A stretch of 64,000 nt of DNA from Gymnopilus junonius (lineage: Eukaryota; Basidiomycota; Agaricomycetes; Agaricales; Galerinaceae), in the NCBI GenBank assembly GCA_015501075.1, contig JADNYJ010000002.1, forward strand, positions 682,001 through 746,000, in the 5' to 3' direction. Under the pieces are notes generated by a model. It was not told where the DNA came from. It saw nothing but the letters and a program-made list of their open reading frames with translations, and did no database searches. A program made the translations under genes and the position numbers. Shown here piece after piece: positions 40,310 through 52,926 of this stretch. How positions within the stretch are numbered: the stretch's first letter is position 1; the number at the start of each line of letters is the position of its first letter.

Positions 40310-43007
40310 CTAGTATTTCCGAGTCGCGAGTGCTCTGATCTCGAAGAGGTAGGAGCGATCGGAAGCTAAGGAGGTGTCCCGCTTGGAAAGTGAAGTTTTC
40401 CAACCTTTCATTTCAGAGCGATGACGTTCCTCAGCTTTGCGGCAGCTTTCAATAAATTCATCGTCCACATCGCCTACAACCATGGAGGCGCGTGAACCCC
40501 GATCGCTACCCGACTCCGAGATTGTACGTGAATGGCTATGGGAGGGACTTGACGAATCTGCTCGGGGATTTAATGACTTGCTTTGGGAATTTGTATCTGT
40601 AGTACGAGGAACGTTGGCCCGTATTGTACCACCCTTTGTTTCCCATGCGTCACTGTCATCCTCATCATCAGCTAGATTTGCGAAGACATCTGGTTCATCT
40701 TCCTCTGGTGGCAGGGTCGAAATCCAGCACATCTTTTCTGGATCAAAGACCATGTTGCCTACTACCCGAGGGCCCGAAGCAAAAGAACTCATAGGCGAAC
40801 CGGCAGACGAACCCGTGAGGTGGGTGATAAGTGCAGGTCGCACCGACGTTCCAACAGCAACGTCAAAGTCGCGAAGGACCTGATCATTACCTTCCCATCG
40901 GAGAGTTTGTGGATTCCATTTCATTTCTCCAACAACTAAAACGCAAGTTAACATAATTGTTATTCAAAATAAAGTATACCACGAACCTTTAGGGACATTT
41001 GTTCCTCCTAGATTCCGAATCAGTGTTGGTTTCCGTTTTGTTGTGGACGATGAAGGAGAATTCCTCTTCTTCCGAGGAAGTGATTCGGGGCTGGTGGGAG
41101 GAGGGGAGGGAAATTCTATGCGGTTGCCCGACCGCCGTAAGGCATTCGTTGTGGGAGCGGGCGGTATTGTGGGTTCTATAGATATTCAGTATTGAGAAGC
41201 AGCAACGAAGGAACATAATGTTACCATGTACGGTTGAAGAATCACGTTTACTTTTCTTCTTTACAGCACCTCTATCGACCGCCTTTTCCGTGCCTGCACT
41301 CTTGGAAGAAAATGTCGCGCCTGGAATGCGATTACCATATCCCTTGGGCTGCACACGATAACGAACTTCTTTATCGCGATCAGTAGGTAAATCTTCGATA
41401 CCATCCAATTCTGTGCCGTCGCCATATGTCCTTATGCGCTTGGGGCGTCGAAGCAGTCTTGGCACAACTGGGGAAACCTGATTTGAACGAGGGGGCAGGG
41501 CCGCACGCGAAGACGCGCTGGATGAAGGTCGTGGAGGAAGCGGCGAAGGGGCGCGTGCATTGGGTAAAATTTGACCATCTCCTCCAAATACCTGTGAAAG
41601 AGCTGGTCTGCTTTTAAGACGCGACTGTGTGGGCAAAGTCAATCTAAGAGCAGCGGGATTTGAGGATGGTGTATGCGGTCGAGTAGGGGGGATTTTAAAA
41701 TCATGCATTCGACTCGTCGAGCTTTTGTGTGTCTTGGCTCGAGATGCTGCCGTAGGTTCCTCGTAACGTGCTTTGGTGGACTGATCCGGTATGGAGCTAG
41801 GGCCCGGAACTTGGGCGTGGCTTGTCTCAATTAAAGACGACATGGACGCCTTGCGAGCGAGCTTCCGTGTTGAGGAGGGGGGAGTTGGTGGCTTGAGGCC
41901 GGAGTGCGACTTTTGACCCCGAAGACTGCCAGGCTTGGGCGATAAAAAGTTTTGGCCAGATGTCGGAGAGGCCGAAGGAGTCGGGAAACTGGAGATCAAG
42001 GTCTGAAAATTTCGTGAACGGGTTTGGGGCTGAAGTGGGGGCGAAGGTGAAAGTCGAAGTTTCTGCAACTGCTTGGCAGAAGAAGTAGGAGGATTGGCAG
42101 GAGATTTCGACCGTTCTAATTTGGCCCTTGAAGGGGGGCGCAATGCAGAAGGACGTTGAGAAGGTATGCTGTGGCTCCGATTGAAGGGACGGAGTGATTT
42201 ATGCTGAGTGTTATAGACGAGGCGGCTGGGACTCAGATCCACGTCATCATTAATGACAAGTCCCTTTTCAAAATCTTCATCTGCATCTTGTGAAGAGGCC
42301 TTTACTGCGATCTTGGTCAAAGGAACTTTTTTCTTCATCTCAAGAATCTTCTGCAGTTGGCGGGCACTGTGACCAGACTCGAATAAAGCAGTAGGCAGCA
42401 CCAAACCTTCGAGTTCTTCTTCCTCCTCTTCAGTTTCAGTGTCTGGAAGAGAAGGACAAGATGTGGAATTGGAGGACGGGGAGGCATCCGCGAACCCAAG
42501 AGAAGAATAAGCATCGGACGATTGAGACGAGGAAGAGTTCTCTTTGTCTCCCCATTCAAGGGAAGTCTTCGAAGAGCGGTGGCTGAGAGATGAAGGAGCG
42601 AGAGAGAGTTGGGTGAGATCCGTGGGTAACGCAAAGGCGTCCTCGAAGTCTTCTTCGATGGTCTCGACTAAGGTTGACTAGACCTTTAGCCAGAGTGATT
42701 GTAGGAAGTGCCGATGCTTTGATGGTAGATACACCTTCATCGTCTTCGTCTTCGTCATTAAGCAGCTGTAGCGGAGGACGAATGTTGAGGTCGGGGCGGA
42801 TGAGGATTGGGAGGCGGCTACTGGGCGGGATAGTGGGAAGGTGGCTTGGGCACCTCCTGTTTTGCCCAAGTCCATCTCCATGTCCCAATCTTCATCGTCA
42901 TCCTTGTCGGATGGGGCGTGGAGAGGGGCGCCGTCGGGGAGATCAAAGTCGGCATCGGGCCACTCTTCGCGGGGGAGAAGGAGAGTGGGAGCGGGAATGG
43001 TGGACAT
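40310..43007 (-). CDS. BYR4: Byr4/Bfa1-type two-component GAP subunit
   Basis: Byr4 (Bfa1) pairs with a TBC-domain partner to form the GAP that holds the Spg1/Tem1 GTPase in check at the spindle pole, restraining septation or mitotic exit. The middle is Ser/Pro-rich and disordered. The conserved parts are KRIRTYGDGTELDGIEDLPTD, YRVQPKGYGNR, KRKPTLIRNLG, then across an intron GEMKWNPQTLRWEGNDQVLRDFD, VVGNMVFDPEKMCWIS, EEDEPDVFANL, and the C-terminal YLFEIRALATRKY. The N-terminus is acidic (DKDDDEDWDMEMDLG). The frame slips at about 42670-42680 (before ETIEEDFEDAFALP) and about 42780-42800, in the weakly conserved N-terminal third. Family assignment is from the motif pattern. Confidence 0.85.
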
Positions 43008-43212
43008 GTGGATTAAAGCAAAGAAATAGGAGACAAGGAAAAGAGGGACAAAAGAAGAGTACGAAGGTTTAAAACGAGGACCAGGCGGACCTAGCGTTCG
43101 AAGAGTGTCATAAACGAGTGCAGTCGGCTGAGCTTTGCACAGCTGCAGTGTGTAAACAGAGTGTCCAACGTGTCACCCATCGTAACTACTTGTCACACTA
43201 TTGTGTACAAAC

Positions 43213-46200
43213 TCAATATGGCATCAGTCTTCTCAACTCCTTCGCATTGTGCTCAATCTCGTCCGCACTCTCCTCGTCGCTTCCTCGCTCTCCATGCCCA
43301 GTGACACCCTGCCCCTGGACCACCTCGTCTAGTCCCTGTCGCAATCTGATGCCCCTTTCCACCATAGTGTCCGCTAGACCTTGCAGCTCGTGGTTTTTGA
43401 ACACACTTCTAAGAGGTCCGAATGCCAGAAGATAGAGTTCTGTTCATGGCTTCAGCATCTCATATGTGTATGTCACACATTGTGCCTACCTTTTACCAGA
43501 GGGCAATCGCCTATCGCCCGGAAGAGGAGTTTCTTCGCCCGCTCAAGTTCCCCAGCTCGGATCTCAAATTCGATGTATATTCTCCATATCACGAAGCTAT
43601 ACCTTGTCCTACAACCCATGTCCTGTAAATTATAAACCAGAATTAATTGTGTTTACTCACCGTTCGTGCTCTACAGCAGCTGCTAATCCATTTCTCGTTC
43701 GTTCAACTTCACCCAGCCATCGCCCTTTTTCCCAGCCGGCAAGCCACACTTCCTCAATTCTCCTTGCTACACCCTTTATCTTGCCATCGTTACCACCTAA
43801 CATGCTCCTGATCCGCCCCCATACTCCCTGACCCTTTTCCGTCTCCAGTAAAATTCCAAGAATAATAGAGTTACTTGGGTAATGTGCAAATGCTGTATGG
43901 GCCCGTTCTCTCAGGATGGACGGAGCCATTGGTCTCTTCAGTATGGTCCCATAACAGTAGACAATGACCAATGAAGCCGTTGTTAGGCTTTCTCGGATAG
44001 AACTATCATTTTCGCCCAAAAGATATTTGTCGAAGACAGTAAAAGCAGCCTCTGGTTCATTTCCTGTCAGTAGCTCCAAAAGCGCCCGAAGCTTAACCCA
44101 TGCTTCTTGCTCTTTCCATGCTCTCGCAGATTCTGCAGCGTCTTCAAGGGAACGCTTTGTGCGTAATATTGCCACTCCAGATGCTAGGCCGCTCAGGTCA
44201 ACAGACTTGAGGATTACACCCAACGCTTGTTGATCATTTCCGGCCAGCCACTCCATTTCCACCCAATTCGAGTAAAGACGCCCGACTCCTTCTTGTGTAC
44301 TGTGGGGCTTTGACGAGATCAGAATGGTCTCATACAACTTTCGAGCGCTATCCACCCGGCCACGTCGTCTTTCAAGTTGAGCATGGGCATCCCAAAGCGC
44401 CAATGAATCTTGGTTTGTAGATAGAAGAGACTTTGACAGCTTGACAGCGCTGATAAGAAGTGAATGAGCTTCGGAATCATCCCGTCAAGTAAACTTAAAA
44501 ATCAAACTTTTTTGGATTCACGGCTAGCTCAAAGGCCAACGCGAGAGTATCCCATTCAGGATCGTCCGGAGTAGTTCTGAGACTTGCAAACAACCGCCGT
44601 ACGAAGGCTTCGTCAACTGTGGCCAAGTCCCGTTTCGTCCATAAAGCCCATTGAAGAACTTTCCCAGGTTCCCCTGAAGAAAGATCGAGAGGAAGAGAAA
44701 CATCCTTTCCCCAGCAACGTACGGGTCCAAATGGGCTTGAGAACTCTCGTTCTCGACCTATTATGGCACCCGCAACAGCGTCAGTCATTATGTTTGTCTG
44801 TGCACGGCTACTGGGAAAAATGGCATCCAAGTAGGGTGGACGAGTCAAGTAACCCAAATTCCATCGGTCGTCCCATTCTATTTCTCGATTTGTTGCCAAC
44901 GAAAAGCCTGGGACATGGAGACCCATGAAAGACAGCCACGCCATGCGGAAGGCATTTTTTGCACGGGGAGATGTAACATCCAGCATCAATGAACGAATGT
45001 CGGCAAAGAGTACTGTAGAATATGGATCTAAAGAGTCAGAATCGGATCTAAGAGGCAAATATATGGCGACATCCATTTCCAATTCTTGATTCGCCCACTG
45101 ACGGTATGGATCCAAGTCTTTGATTATACGTGGTTGAAGATTCCCATTGGTAGACACTGGGGCACGATTTCTTGACGAATGCCAAGATGCCCAGCCTTGA
45201 GCACCATCCTCACCAAAACGAGAACACTCGGAATCCCAAAATTCTTCGAGTTTGTCAAGTTGTGCTTGGAAGTCCATACCAGTAATACTAGGTGGTGCAT
45301 TGAAAATCCTGCAGACTTTCAGTGATACTTAAAGAAAGTAAACTCATAGCTAGGGCTTACAGTTCAGCTTGAGCTTGAAATGCTGCCATGGCTCGTTCAA
45401 TGTACCCTGAAAAGAAAGAGCTCAGGTGCACGTTAAGATTTTCTGGGTTTGGGGTTCACCTGCGTTCCTCATAGCAATGGCAACACCCAAAATATTCTAA
45501 CTTTTGCACATTCTGAATTTCTTCCAGGCCCAAGTCCTTCATAAGTCCTGAGAGCGGAGTCAATGACTTGATCAATTCCACCACTCCCATTTTTTATCCT
45601 CCACTCTAACCATTCAACTTGGAATTCAACATCTCCGACTTCCAGAGCCTCTTCCCATTCAGACCTTAGTTTGCTTTCATGCCAAACTTGTTCTCCCGCT
45701 TTAAGGTAAGCTAACCTCAGATTCTTGTTCATTGCATTCTGAGGACTTGCAGAAAATGCCCTAGAGAGTATGGAAAGCGTAATCTCAGAACGAGCTTTTG
45801 TAGCGTTCTTTGACGTGACAGGTATCGTGGACAGTGACTCGTTCAAAAGAGAATTCCAAATATCCGTATTTTCTGGTCGTGCTTCAAGCTCTTGCTCCAG
45901 TCTTTTCAGAGTTTCCTGCTGAGCTGTAAGAACTAGAGAATCAGAGCTCTCATCTGAGCTTGGTGCGGCGTCGCTGTCGGAGTACGGAGAAGAATCAGAG
46001 TCATCCCTGTGGCTGCTAACTATGGCCGGTCTGTAGGAGTCTTCTTTATGACGTGTGCTGCGTTGAGATGGGAAACATACGACTCCGTCAACCTCATTGT
46101 ACTGATCAGCTCTAGAAGATGAGGGTATCCGTCGAGATGGGGGCCTGGATAATAAGGCTCGAGAACCTGTAGAGGTTAAACTCGGAGCCTGTTGCGTGTT

Positions 46201-46727
46201 CGCTTTATGAGACGGATGTCGTGGATGAGCAATTACACACCTTCCGTTGATAGCTCGCACCAATCTCAACACCTTTGCCTGCTCTTTTCACAATGACTAG
46301 AGCTTGAGGAAGACCCAACACACTTCTGCCTCCTGGATTCTATCAGAGACAATGATTTTACATATGAATTACCCTTCTCACCAGCAACAAGACGATATTT
46401 TGGGATATCGCCTGAATGTAACCCACCATATTGGATGTTTTTCAAGTCTCCTTTGCGATCGGAATAGAAAGCTAAATTGACCCTTTCATGTTCTCGATAT
46501 TGACCAACCTCAGAGTCATTGCCGTCTCTCCGGATCCGATGTTCTTTCTCAAACGATTTGTGTCGACGTTTGGAAGCTTTTGCGTCAGATTGGTGTTCCG
46601 GAGAGTCGTGCCTTTTCCTTCTTCTCTTGTCATGACTGGAAGTAGTTAAGGATTCAGTGATACGCGTGCTGGGACCTGCTTCAAGATCAGGAAAAGATGA
46701 AAAGGAGGGGGGTAACGAGGAAGACAT
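43213..46727 (-). CDS. NRDE2: NRDE2 (Nrl1) HAT-repeat nuclear RNA factor
   Basis: NRDE2/Nrl1 is a nuclear protein that binds the helicase Mtr4/Mtl1 and acts in RNA surveillance, cryptic intron handling and heterochromatin RNA interference. The N-terminus is FPDLEAGPS then basic, Ser-rich. The signature DRKGDLKNIQYGGLHSGDIPKYRLV follows, the conserved Mtr4-interaction region. The rest is made of half-TPR repeats: TDIWNSLLNESLS, LRLAYLKAGEQVW, FQVEWLEWRI, ALWDAHAQLERRRGRV, and the terminal EFEIRAGELERAKKLLFRAIGDC, PLVKELYLLAFGPLRSVF, TMVERGIRLRQG. About ten short introns. It starts 155 bases from the divergent membrane-protein gene. Confidence 0.9.
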
Positions 46728-46882
46728 CGATGTCGATGTATGCGCGTCACCGGATCACCATTGAGATATTGGCCAAGTGACTGGCATGCCTCGAACCAGT
46801 TACGTCACAAATTATAACTCGTTACACTTTCCCTTCTACTAATTACCTCCTACAGCATTTCTGAATACCAAGTGCTTTATAA

Positions 46883-47743
46883 ATGGGTGACGATACTCCT
46901 AAGCGGTCTAACCAAGGTGATGAGATGTCCGGTCAATTTGATCGCAGTATTGCCCTTGTGCGAAACTATTCAAGTCGGTGTGTCTGCTGTTCGTTCGAGT
47001 ACGTGCGAGTCATTTAATTAATTCTTTGCCATCGCTACTGTCATAGCATCGAGCGAGAATATGTGCGACCCATATTGACAAATGGACGTGTGTTCTTTGG
47101 AGAACGACCAATTACGACTGTAAGTATGCTTATGAATATTGACGCCAGTAGCTTTCTGATTTAGTACTTCTTGAAGACTTTTGTCACCATCTTCTGTTCT
47201 CTTGGCCTCTTCCCTGTGGTCTTCTTTCTGTGAGACACACTTGAAGATGAATTCGTGCGCTAGATTTTGACCTGCATTTAGTGGCCTCTCTGTTTTCACC
47301 TTCACAGTTTTCGTCGCGAGTGCTCTAGGCATTGCAATTGCCGCATCAACCATCTTCATCTTGGCCTTCTGTGAGTATTTTCCCAATGAATTTCTCGAGT
47401 GAACTTGATACTGATGTTGATGTTGATGTCAGTTGTCGCCCTTGTTTCTGTCTTGGCTGCGGCTTTCTTCCTGTCGATCCTTCTGACAATCCTGGCCCTT
47501 GCCTCATTCATCTTCCTTCGGCTCGTTGTCCTAGCGAGCATGCAGGGGCGCTCCGGTGTTGCTGTCTGGGCTAACGAAATGAAGCACTATCTTCTATACA
47601 CCATCAAGGGGAACCAGCGAAACGAGCAGGCTCTGACATTACAAGACGATACATTCTCAGATTCAACAAATGATTCTGGTATTCTGATTCAGCCGGAAAA
47701 GCCTGCTTCGGAAGATGACACCCTTCAACAGAAGTCAAACTGA
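46883..47743 (+). CDS. Small hairpin membrane protein of unknown function
   Basis: Starts MGDDTPKRSNQGDEMSGQFD; exons join through REYVRPILTNGRVFFGERPITT. A hydrophobic stretch (VFVASALGIAIAASTIFILAF) runs almost directly into a second, longer one (VALVSVLAAAFFLSILLTILALASFIFLRLVVLA). A hydrophilic tail of about 75 residues then ends in QQKSN. Such a paired-helix hairpin with short soluble ends resembles lipid-droplet or ER-shaping proteins (promethin/LDAF1 or reticulon-like), but I cannot assign a family. The intron before the first helix is long for this window (about 190 bases). The following intron contains a GATGTT hexamer repeat right at its acceptor. Confidence 0.65.
47407..47431. repeat. 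GATGTT-type hexamer repeat at a splice acceptor
   Basis: Near-perfect TGATGT/TTGATG units run into the CAG acceptor of the intron between the two hydrophobic segments of the hairpin protein. It is short and may affect acceptor use; the effect is inferred. Confidence 0.6.
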
Positions 47744-48406
47744 AGATAGCGTCGAAGTACCAAAACAATCGCAATAAAGTTAATTCACCTCGATACTGAG
47801 CTACTGTTGCTCCCTTTCGCTGCTACTCTTTATACTAGACCGGTTTTAAAATTTGGAACTCGAACTGTCTCTGTAAAGCTTGGACTTTTATTTTACATTT
47901 GTACCATCTGGTAATCGAACTGCATAGACTCCTCATCACGAATCATGAATGCTATCTCTGGTGGACAGTCCCCTATTTATGGCGACCTCTAGGGACTGCT
48001 TAAAGCATTCCTTCGAAAACAAGCTGTCACGCTATGGGTTCTTTGCTTGTGTGCGTGGGGGGCGTGGATTTCTACCAAATTTCTACTTCATCGTACTGCT
48101 CTGACAGAAAGGCAGCTCTTTACGATAAATCTTGGATATGGCAAATATGATAGTACTATTAACGAAGTACATATCCTTTCTTTTAAGTAATTCAAATGAG
48201 TATGGGCACCAGGATGTCAAGGCTTTGATTGTAAATTGGACCTTCGCGCCGTGGGCAACCGTGTGTGACAGCTGTGACGTCACATACATTTGCACGTGCC
48301 TGATACTATTGAAATTGAATTTCTGCTTTGGTGACAGTCTCTGGTAAGCACTTCACCATCTCAGCTTTTTACCCCAGTGTCCCCAATACCCGTAACGGCC
48401 CTCAAT
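47744..48406. other. Intergenic region upstream of NIP7
   Basis: About 660 bases, the largest gap in the window. It must hold the 3' end of the hairpin-protein transcript and the NIP7 promoter. A run of GGGGGGCG lies near 48057-48065. Short open frames on both strands show no family features, and I see no tRNA or snoRNA-like box pattern. Confidence 0.4.
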
Positions 48407-49205
48407 ATGCGACCCCTTACTGAAGAAGAATCAAAAGCAGTCTTTACGAAGCTTGCCAACTACATCGTCAGTTTATTATCTGCTTCGAAGAACGTGATGA
48501 TTGGAGGTTCGATACAGGGAAAAAATCTTGTCCACCTCATTGACCGACCGGATGAGCCGTACTGCTTCAGGTTACACAAAGACCGAGTTTACTACGTCTC
48601 CGAATCATCCATGCGTCTTGGGATATCTATTGCGCGCCCAAATTTGATCAGCCTTGGTACATGCTTTGGCAAGTTCAGTAAAAGCGGTAAATTCAAGTTG
48701 CACATTACTGCTCTTGATTACATTGCGCAATACGCGAAATATAAGGTCTGTTTCGTTATCAAGCATGTGTTAAGCTACTTATTTGATTATATAGATATGG
48801 ATTAAACCTAACGGCGAGATGCCGTTCTTATACGGTAATCATGTTGTGAAGGCTCACCTAGGAAGAATTACGGAGGACACCCCTGAGCACCAGGGTGTAG
48901 TGGTCTTTAGCATGAACGACATTCCTTTGGTTTGTGCGCTTGCGCTATCATGTTATACCGGTCTGATATTGCCTAGGGTTTTGGCGTGACTGCTCGTTCA
49001 ACCGTGGATACCAGGAAGTTAGATCCCACAGCAATTATTGTGTTCCACCAGGCGTAAGTGGATATTGTCTTCACTTTCATGACACTTGCTTAACTTGAAT
49101 TGCCTTAGCGATGTTGGTGAATTTTTACGAGACGAAGTGCGGTTTGACTTATATTCATATTTAACTCTCGGTCTGAATCAACCTGTTCAGGATACATTAT
49201 TTTAA
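48407..49205 (+). CDS. NIP7: 60S ribosome biogenesis factor Nip7
   Basis: Nip7 is a PUA-domain protein needed for 27S pre-rRNA processing and 60S subunit export. The start ([20 protein letters not shown]) is nearly invariant in the family. Following: [47 protein letters not shown], then exon 2 [57 protein letters not shown] and a tiny last exon coding DTLF. The order and ends match yeast and human Nip7. Five exons; the last adds only 15 coding bases including the TAA. Confidence 0.95.
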
Positions 49206-49411
49206 GATCGCCACGTACCAAATTTTTATCATGGAGAGGTTTTCTTGGGGCTTATTTACTGTACTATGTATATTATCCCAGCCTGAAGTGCTCGGCTGTG
49301 GTGAAAAGTAGTTGCGTCGGACGCCTGTGCTGTATAAATAGTTTAATGACCAAATAAGGGAATGATGATGCATGAAATGTGTCGTGGAGGTGTGTGTCAA
49401 CCGTGTTCCTC

Positions 49412-52400
49412 ATGACTTCTGTTCCGACTAATGTATGGTCTGCCCTCGAAGACGACCAGGTCACCACTGAGGCCGTCACCGGAATACTTTCGCAGGTTCA
49501 CGACGATGTATGGGTCGCATCTGCATGCGTAGACCGCTTTCTGGGTGACGTTGAACCTCAGCGTGCCCTGCTGTCTTTGGGACTGTCGCGAACCGACCGA
49601 GCCATTGAGAGGTGCCAGAGCGTCGTTTCGCTTTCAAACGCCCCTGAAGATAGTTCAGACTCTAAGCGCGATGTCTTGGCTTCCCATTTCCAGAATGAAC
49701 CTTCCGAGGCTCTACTCTGCCATTTGCGGTCCGTTCTTCTTCGCCGTTTAGACAGGCTTAATACGTACATTAAGATGGAAGAAAAGTTCCCTCAAATCTT
49801 AGAACCGGGGGTCAATGACGCCATGGAAGAATGGGAAGATGACCCTTGGGGAGACGCAGCCTCGTCGTCTGAATTGACAACACAAACTAAACACACGAAA
49901 GAAATTCCTATATCCCTACCCGAATTCCTTCAAAATGATTTACTCTGGTCAGCATGTGAGCTGTCCTCCTTAGGAGCATTTGAAGCACTCCAAATTCTTC
50001 TGCACAAGCATGGCGCTGAACTTTGGCCAAAGCGGTTCAGGGTGCAAGACTGTATTCCAGAGCACATCCATCCATCTCTGTGCAAAGACATATTACCGGC
50101 ATTCGATCATTCCTTGCAAAAAGAAGAAATTTGCATAGCAGATAATTGGAGGAATGAACTAGATTTTTCCGAACTACCATATACGCAGCAAGCGATTTGG
50201 TGCTGTCTTCCGCCAAGCACAGTGATCCTGGACGCAGACAAGAAGATCGATTGCTTGTGCATTGCCGATCCCTTGACAGCGGAGCAGCTGTCTAATTGGT
50301 ACAAATCTCGTGTAGACTATGTCATCTCCTCCACAGGGATGATAGACATTGCGCTGGCTGTAGTACAACATGGAGCATCCCAAGGATTACCCTTACTCGA
50401 TGAATTGGGAGAAGAATTGAGTCTCCTTTCAAGGCTGGTATATGATGCTCCACAAGGAAGTGATCTCCAAGACGACTGGACTCTCGCGAACTGGAGGTCA
50501 ATGGATCCATTATCTGTCGTTCGCGCTTACCTTGTTCACTCCTCTCCGGATACAGTGGTTCGCGATATCACAAGTTTGGTCATGCCTTACCTATTTGTCC
50601 TGGAAGCTAGGGCAGAGCGCGCAGGAACACCAGATCCATTGCTTCCGACTCGACTTCTGTATGACTACATCTTGACAACATCTCTCGAATGTGTCGCAGC
50701 CATCTTTGAGGCTTCTAAACCAACGCTTCCTTCTTCCCAAAGAGTAATCAGGAGTGACGAAGATATGGCAAAGCTTGCTCTTGCCTGCTTGTACGCCAGC
50801 GATAGCCTCACGGAATGGTCCACTATGAGTAATATATTTGAATGTCTTCCTGTGTGGGACATTTCACGCAGCGGAAACAATAACGAGGAAGCGGCGGAAA
50901 CCACGATAGCGTCTTTAGGTGCTTTCGTGACACCAAATACAAATCAACCTCCGTGTACAGCACAAGATTTACTCCTTTTTTTCCAACCTCTTCCCATTGC
51001 TTCACTGTCTCGAGCCCTTGATGTTCTTGATGTCCATCTGGAATCGGGAGAAATCCTATCTCGGTGGAATAGTCCTGCGCCTCTCCGTTGGTTCCTGCAG
51101 AGTAGCAACAACGTAAAAGAACAGCAAGCCCGAGCAAACCGAATGGCTAGACGGGTCGGCGAAAAAGAAGACATGCTCAATGGGATCGAAGATTGGGAAT
51201 GGCTGCTAGAAGATATGTGGAAATTGATTGGGAATGGAGACAACGCTGATACAGCGGGCCGTGGTGCATTTTGTCTTTTGTCAAGGGAGGAAATAAGCCG
51301 CATTTTCCTTAGCGGCTTGCTCAGCACTGGGAGTAAGTTCTCGTTATTGAATTGTCTGATCAGGTAATCAATTATGCACCATTCAGACTTCACCATTGCC
51401 AAATCTATGCTTTATGGGCCACTTCAGAAGTTAAATCTCAGCCCGGAAATAATAGAAGAGGTTTGCCTGACAAGTTCGCACGAATTCTACGACAATGCCA
51501 GCTCTGGCAATTACAAGTCTGGGGACATGAAACTTGCGTATGATTGGTATGTTCTTCCTTCCTTCTAAAAGCAGGCATTGATGGCAGTGCTTACCCTTAA
51601 TCAAGCTTGGATGTCCCTCCACTGTCCGAAACTATAGTGAAAGAGAAGGAGTTCATCGAGGCTACATCTCGAATATCCTCTTTCAATATTCCGTCCAAGC
51701 CAGACTTCACTCTATCCCCCATTGAAATTCGCCTTACGAAAGACAGACTTAGCTTAATCTCGCGTGTAATCTCGAGCAACAATGACACGTACAAACACAC
51801 CCAAGTACTATTGGACCTCGTCGGCAAATTGGGGTACCAAAACGACCCTGTTGCGGAGGCCAAAGTCTTAGCCATGATAGCGGACACCGCTTTACAGGCT
51901 GAAGATTTTTCACGTGCATACGAGAATTGTGAACGGATGGTACAGACTGTCACTGCACTTCGGAAGGCGAGTATCTCTACAGTGGACGATGAAAAGTTTC
52001 AAGGGGCTTCAGAAGTGTGTTGGATCGCTTGTTTCCAGCTCGGTCGCCAGCAAGAATTTACAGACATTTCCAGGAAAATGGAACTCTTAGGGCATGCCTT
52101 GGAATTTTGTCCGTCTGATAAGATACATGATGTCCTAACTGCCTGGCGAAAGCTAGAGAGCGAAGAAGTGCAATCTCGCGAAGAAAAACTTCAACGAAAA
52201 CGTTCAGGCGAAGCAGTCGTTGTAAACTCACGGGGCTTGAATTCCATCCCTAGCAATGTAGCATCCTCTTTACGTGCTCGACTTCAGGACTTCCATATGC
52301 CATCCCCGCCTTTACTCAGCACTCCAGATGCCGCCGCACTTGCCAGTCGAACCTTCAAGACTGTTACTGCTAACTTCCCATTCGCTGTCGGCCACCGCGG

Positions 52401-52548
52401 TCGATCACAATACTCAGATGTCGATGAATCAACATCCCTGAAAAGTGGAGGTTCTAGAAGGTCGGATGTTGACGACGTCTCAAGTCAAGCTTCTAGAGCT
52501 TTATCAAAAGGGATTGGATGGTTGATTGGTGCCGACGAAGACCTGTAG
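49412..52548 (+). CDS. SEC39: Sec39-domain protein (Dsl1 tethering complex)
   Basis: Sec39 (NBAS in animals) is the large alpha-solenoid leg of the Dsl1 complex that captures COPI vesicles at the ER. The N-terminal exon runs about 650 codons without break; an ATG at 49412 gives MTSVPTNVWSALED, the one at 49379 is a less likely start. Typical Sec39 stretches: WYKSRVDYVISSTGMIDIALAVVQHG, LDELGEELSLLSRLVYD, MVFNF-like helical blocks, and after the second exon FTIAKSMLYGPLQKLNLSPEIIEEVCL, SSHEFYDNASSGNYKSGDMKLAYD, then QVLLDLVGKLGYQNDPVAEAKVLAM. Exon 1 ends with a GTAAGT donor near 51332 and rejoins at ACTTCACC near 51388. The last part (to about residue 1040) ends in a Ser-rich stretch and KGIGWLIGADEDL. 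Confidence 0.88.
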
Positions 52549-52926
52549 TATACCACATATATACTCTTTTATTAGTCGGTAATATATATATTGGTATGCA
52601 AGACAGACGAATTCGAATGAACTACAACCCTCAAGATGGATGTCAAATTTAGAATGCAGGATTGCACAAACAGCGAAAGGTGTAATATTACACTACTACA
52701 CCTAGATTAAGAAACCTAGGAATGGATATACAGGACAAAGCCAAGTAAATGAAGAATAAGAAAAAATACAACAGGTATAGAATTAAGAAATAAATTGGAT
52801 AGAAAGGAGGCAATAAATGGTAGGGGTTGTGGCAATGCCAAAAGAACGAAAAGGACAGACACACAATGACTGGAAAAGGCATATTACATAGTCCAATGAG
52901 ATAGAGTATAGATAAAGATATGTACT
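52549..52926. other. Convergent 3' region, no gene seen
   Basis: About 380 AT-rich bases between the stops of two convergent genes. Probably both 3' untranslated regions. Hydrophobic open frames here follow only from the A/T bias. Confidence 0.4.

Noticed and set aside
40989..41220. Reading straight through as Byr4 coding (HNTARSHNECLTAV and on)
   Set aside because: Splicing an intron before AACCCACAATACC gives the other frame, ending in KRKPTLIRNLG, which matches the family and joins to GEMKWNPQTLRW.
43118..43435. Plus-strand frame of about 105 residues
   Set aside because: The minus strand here encodes the conserved NRDE2 C-terminus (RSVFKNHELQGLADTMVERG).
46770..46815. tRNA-like T-loop (GGTTCGAGG on the minus strand)
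   Set aside because: The flanking bases do not form a five-pair stem and no acceptor, D-arm or anticodon arm is found.
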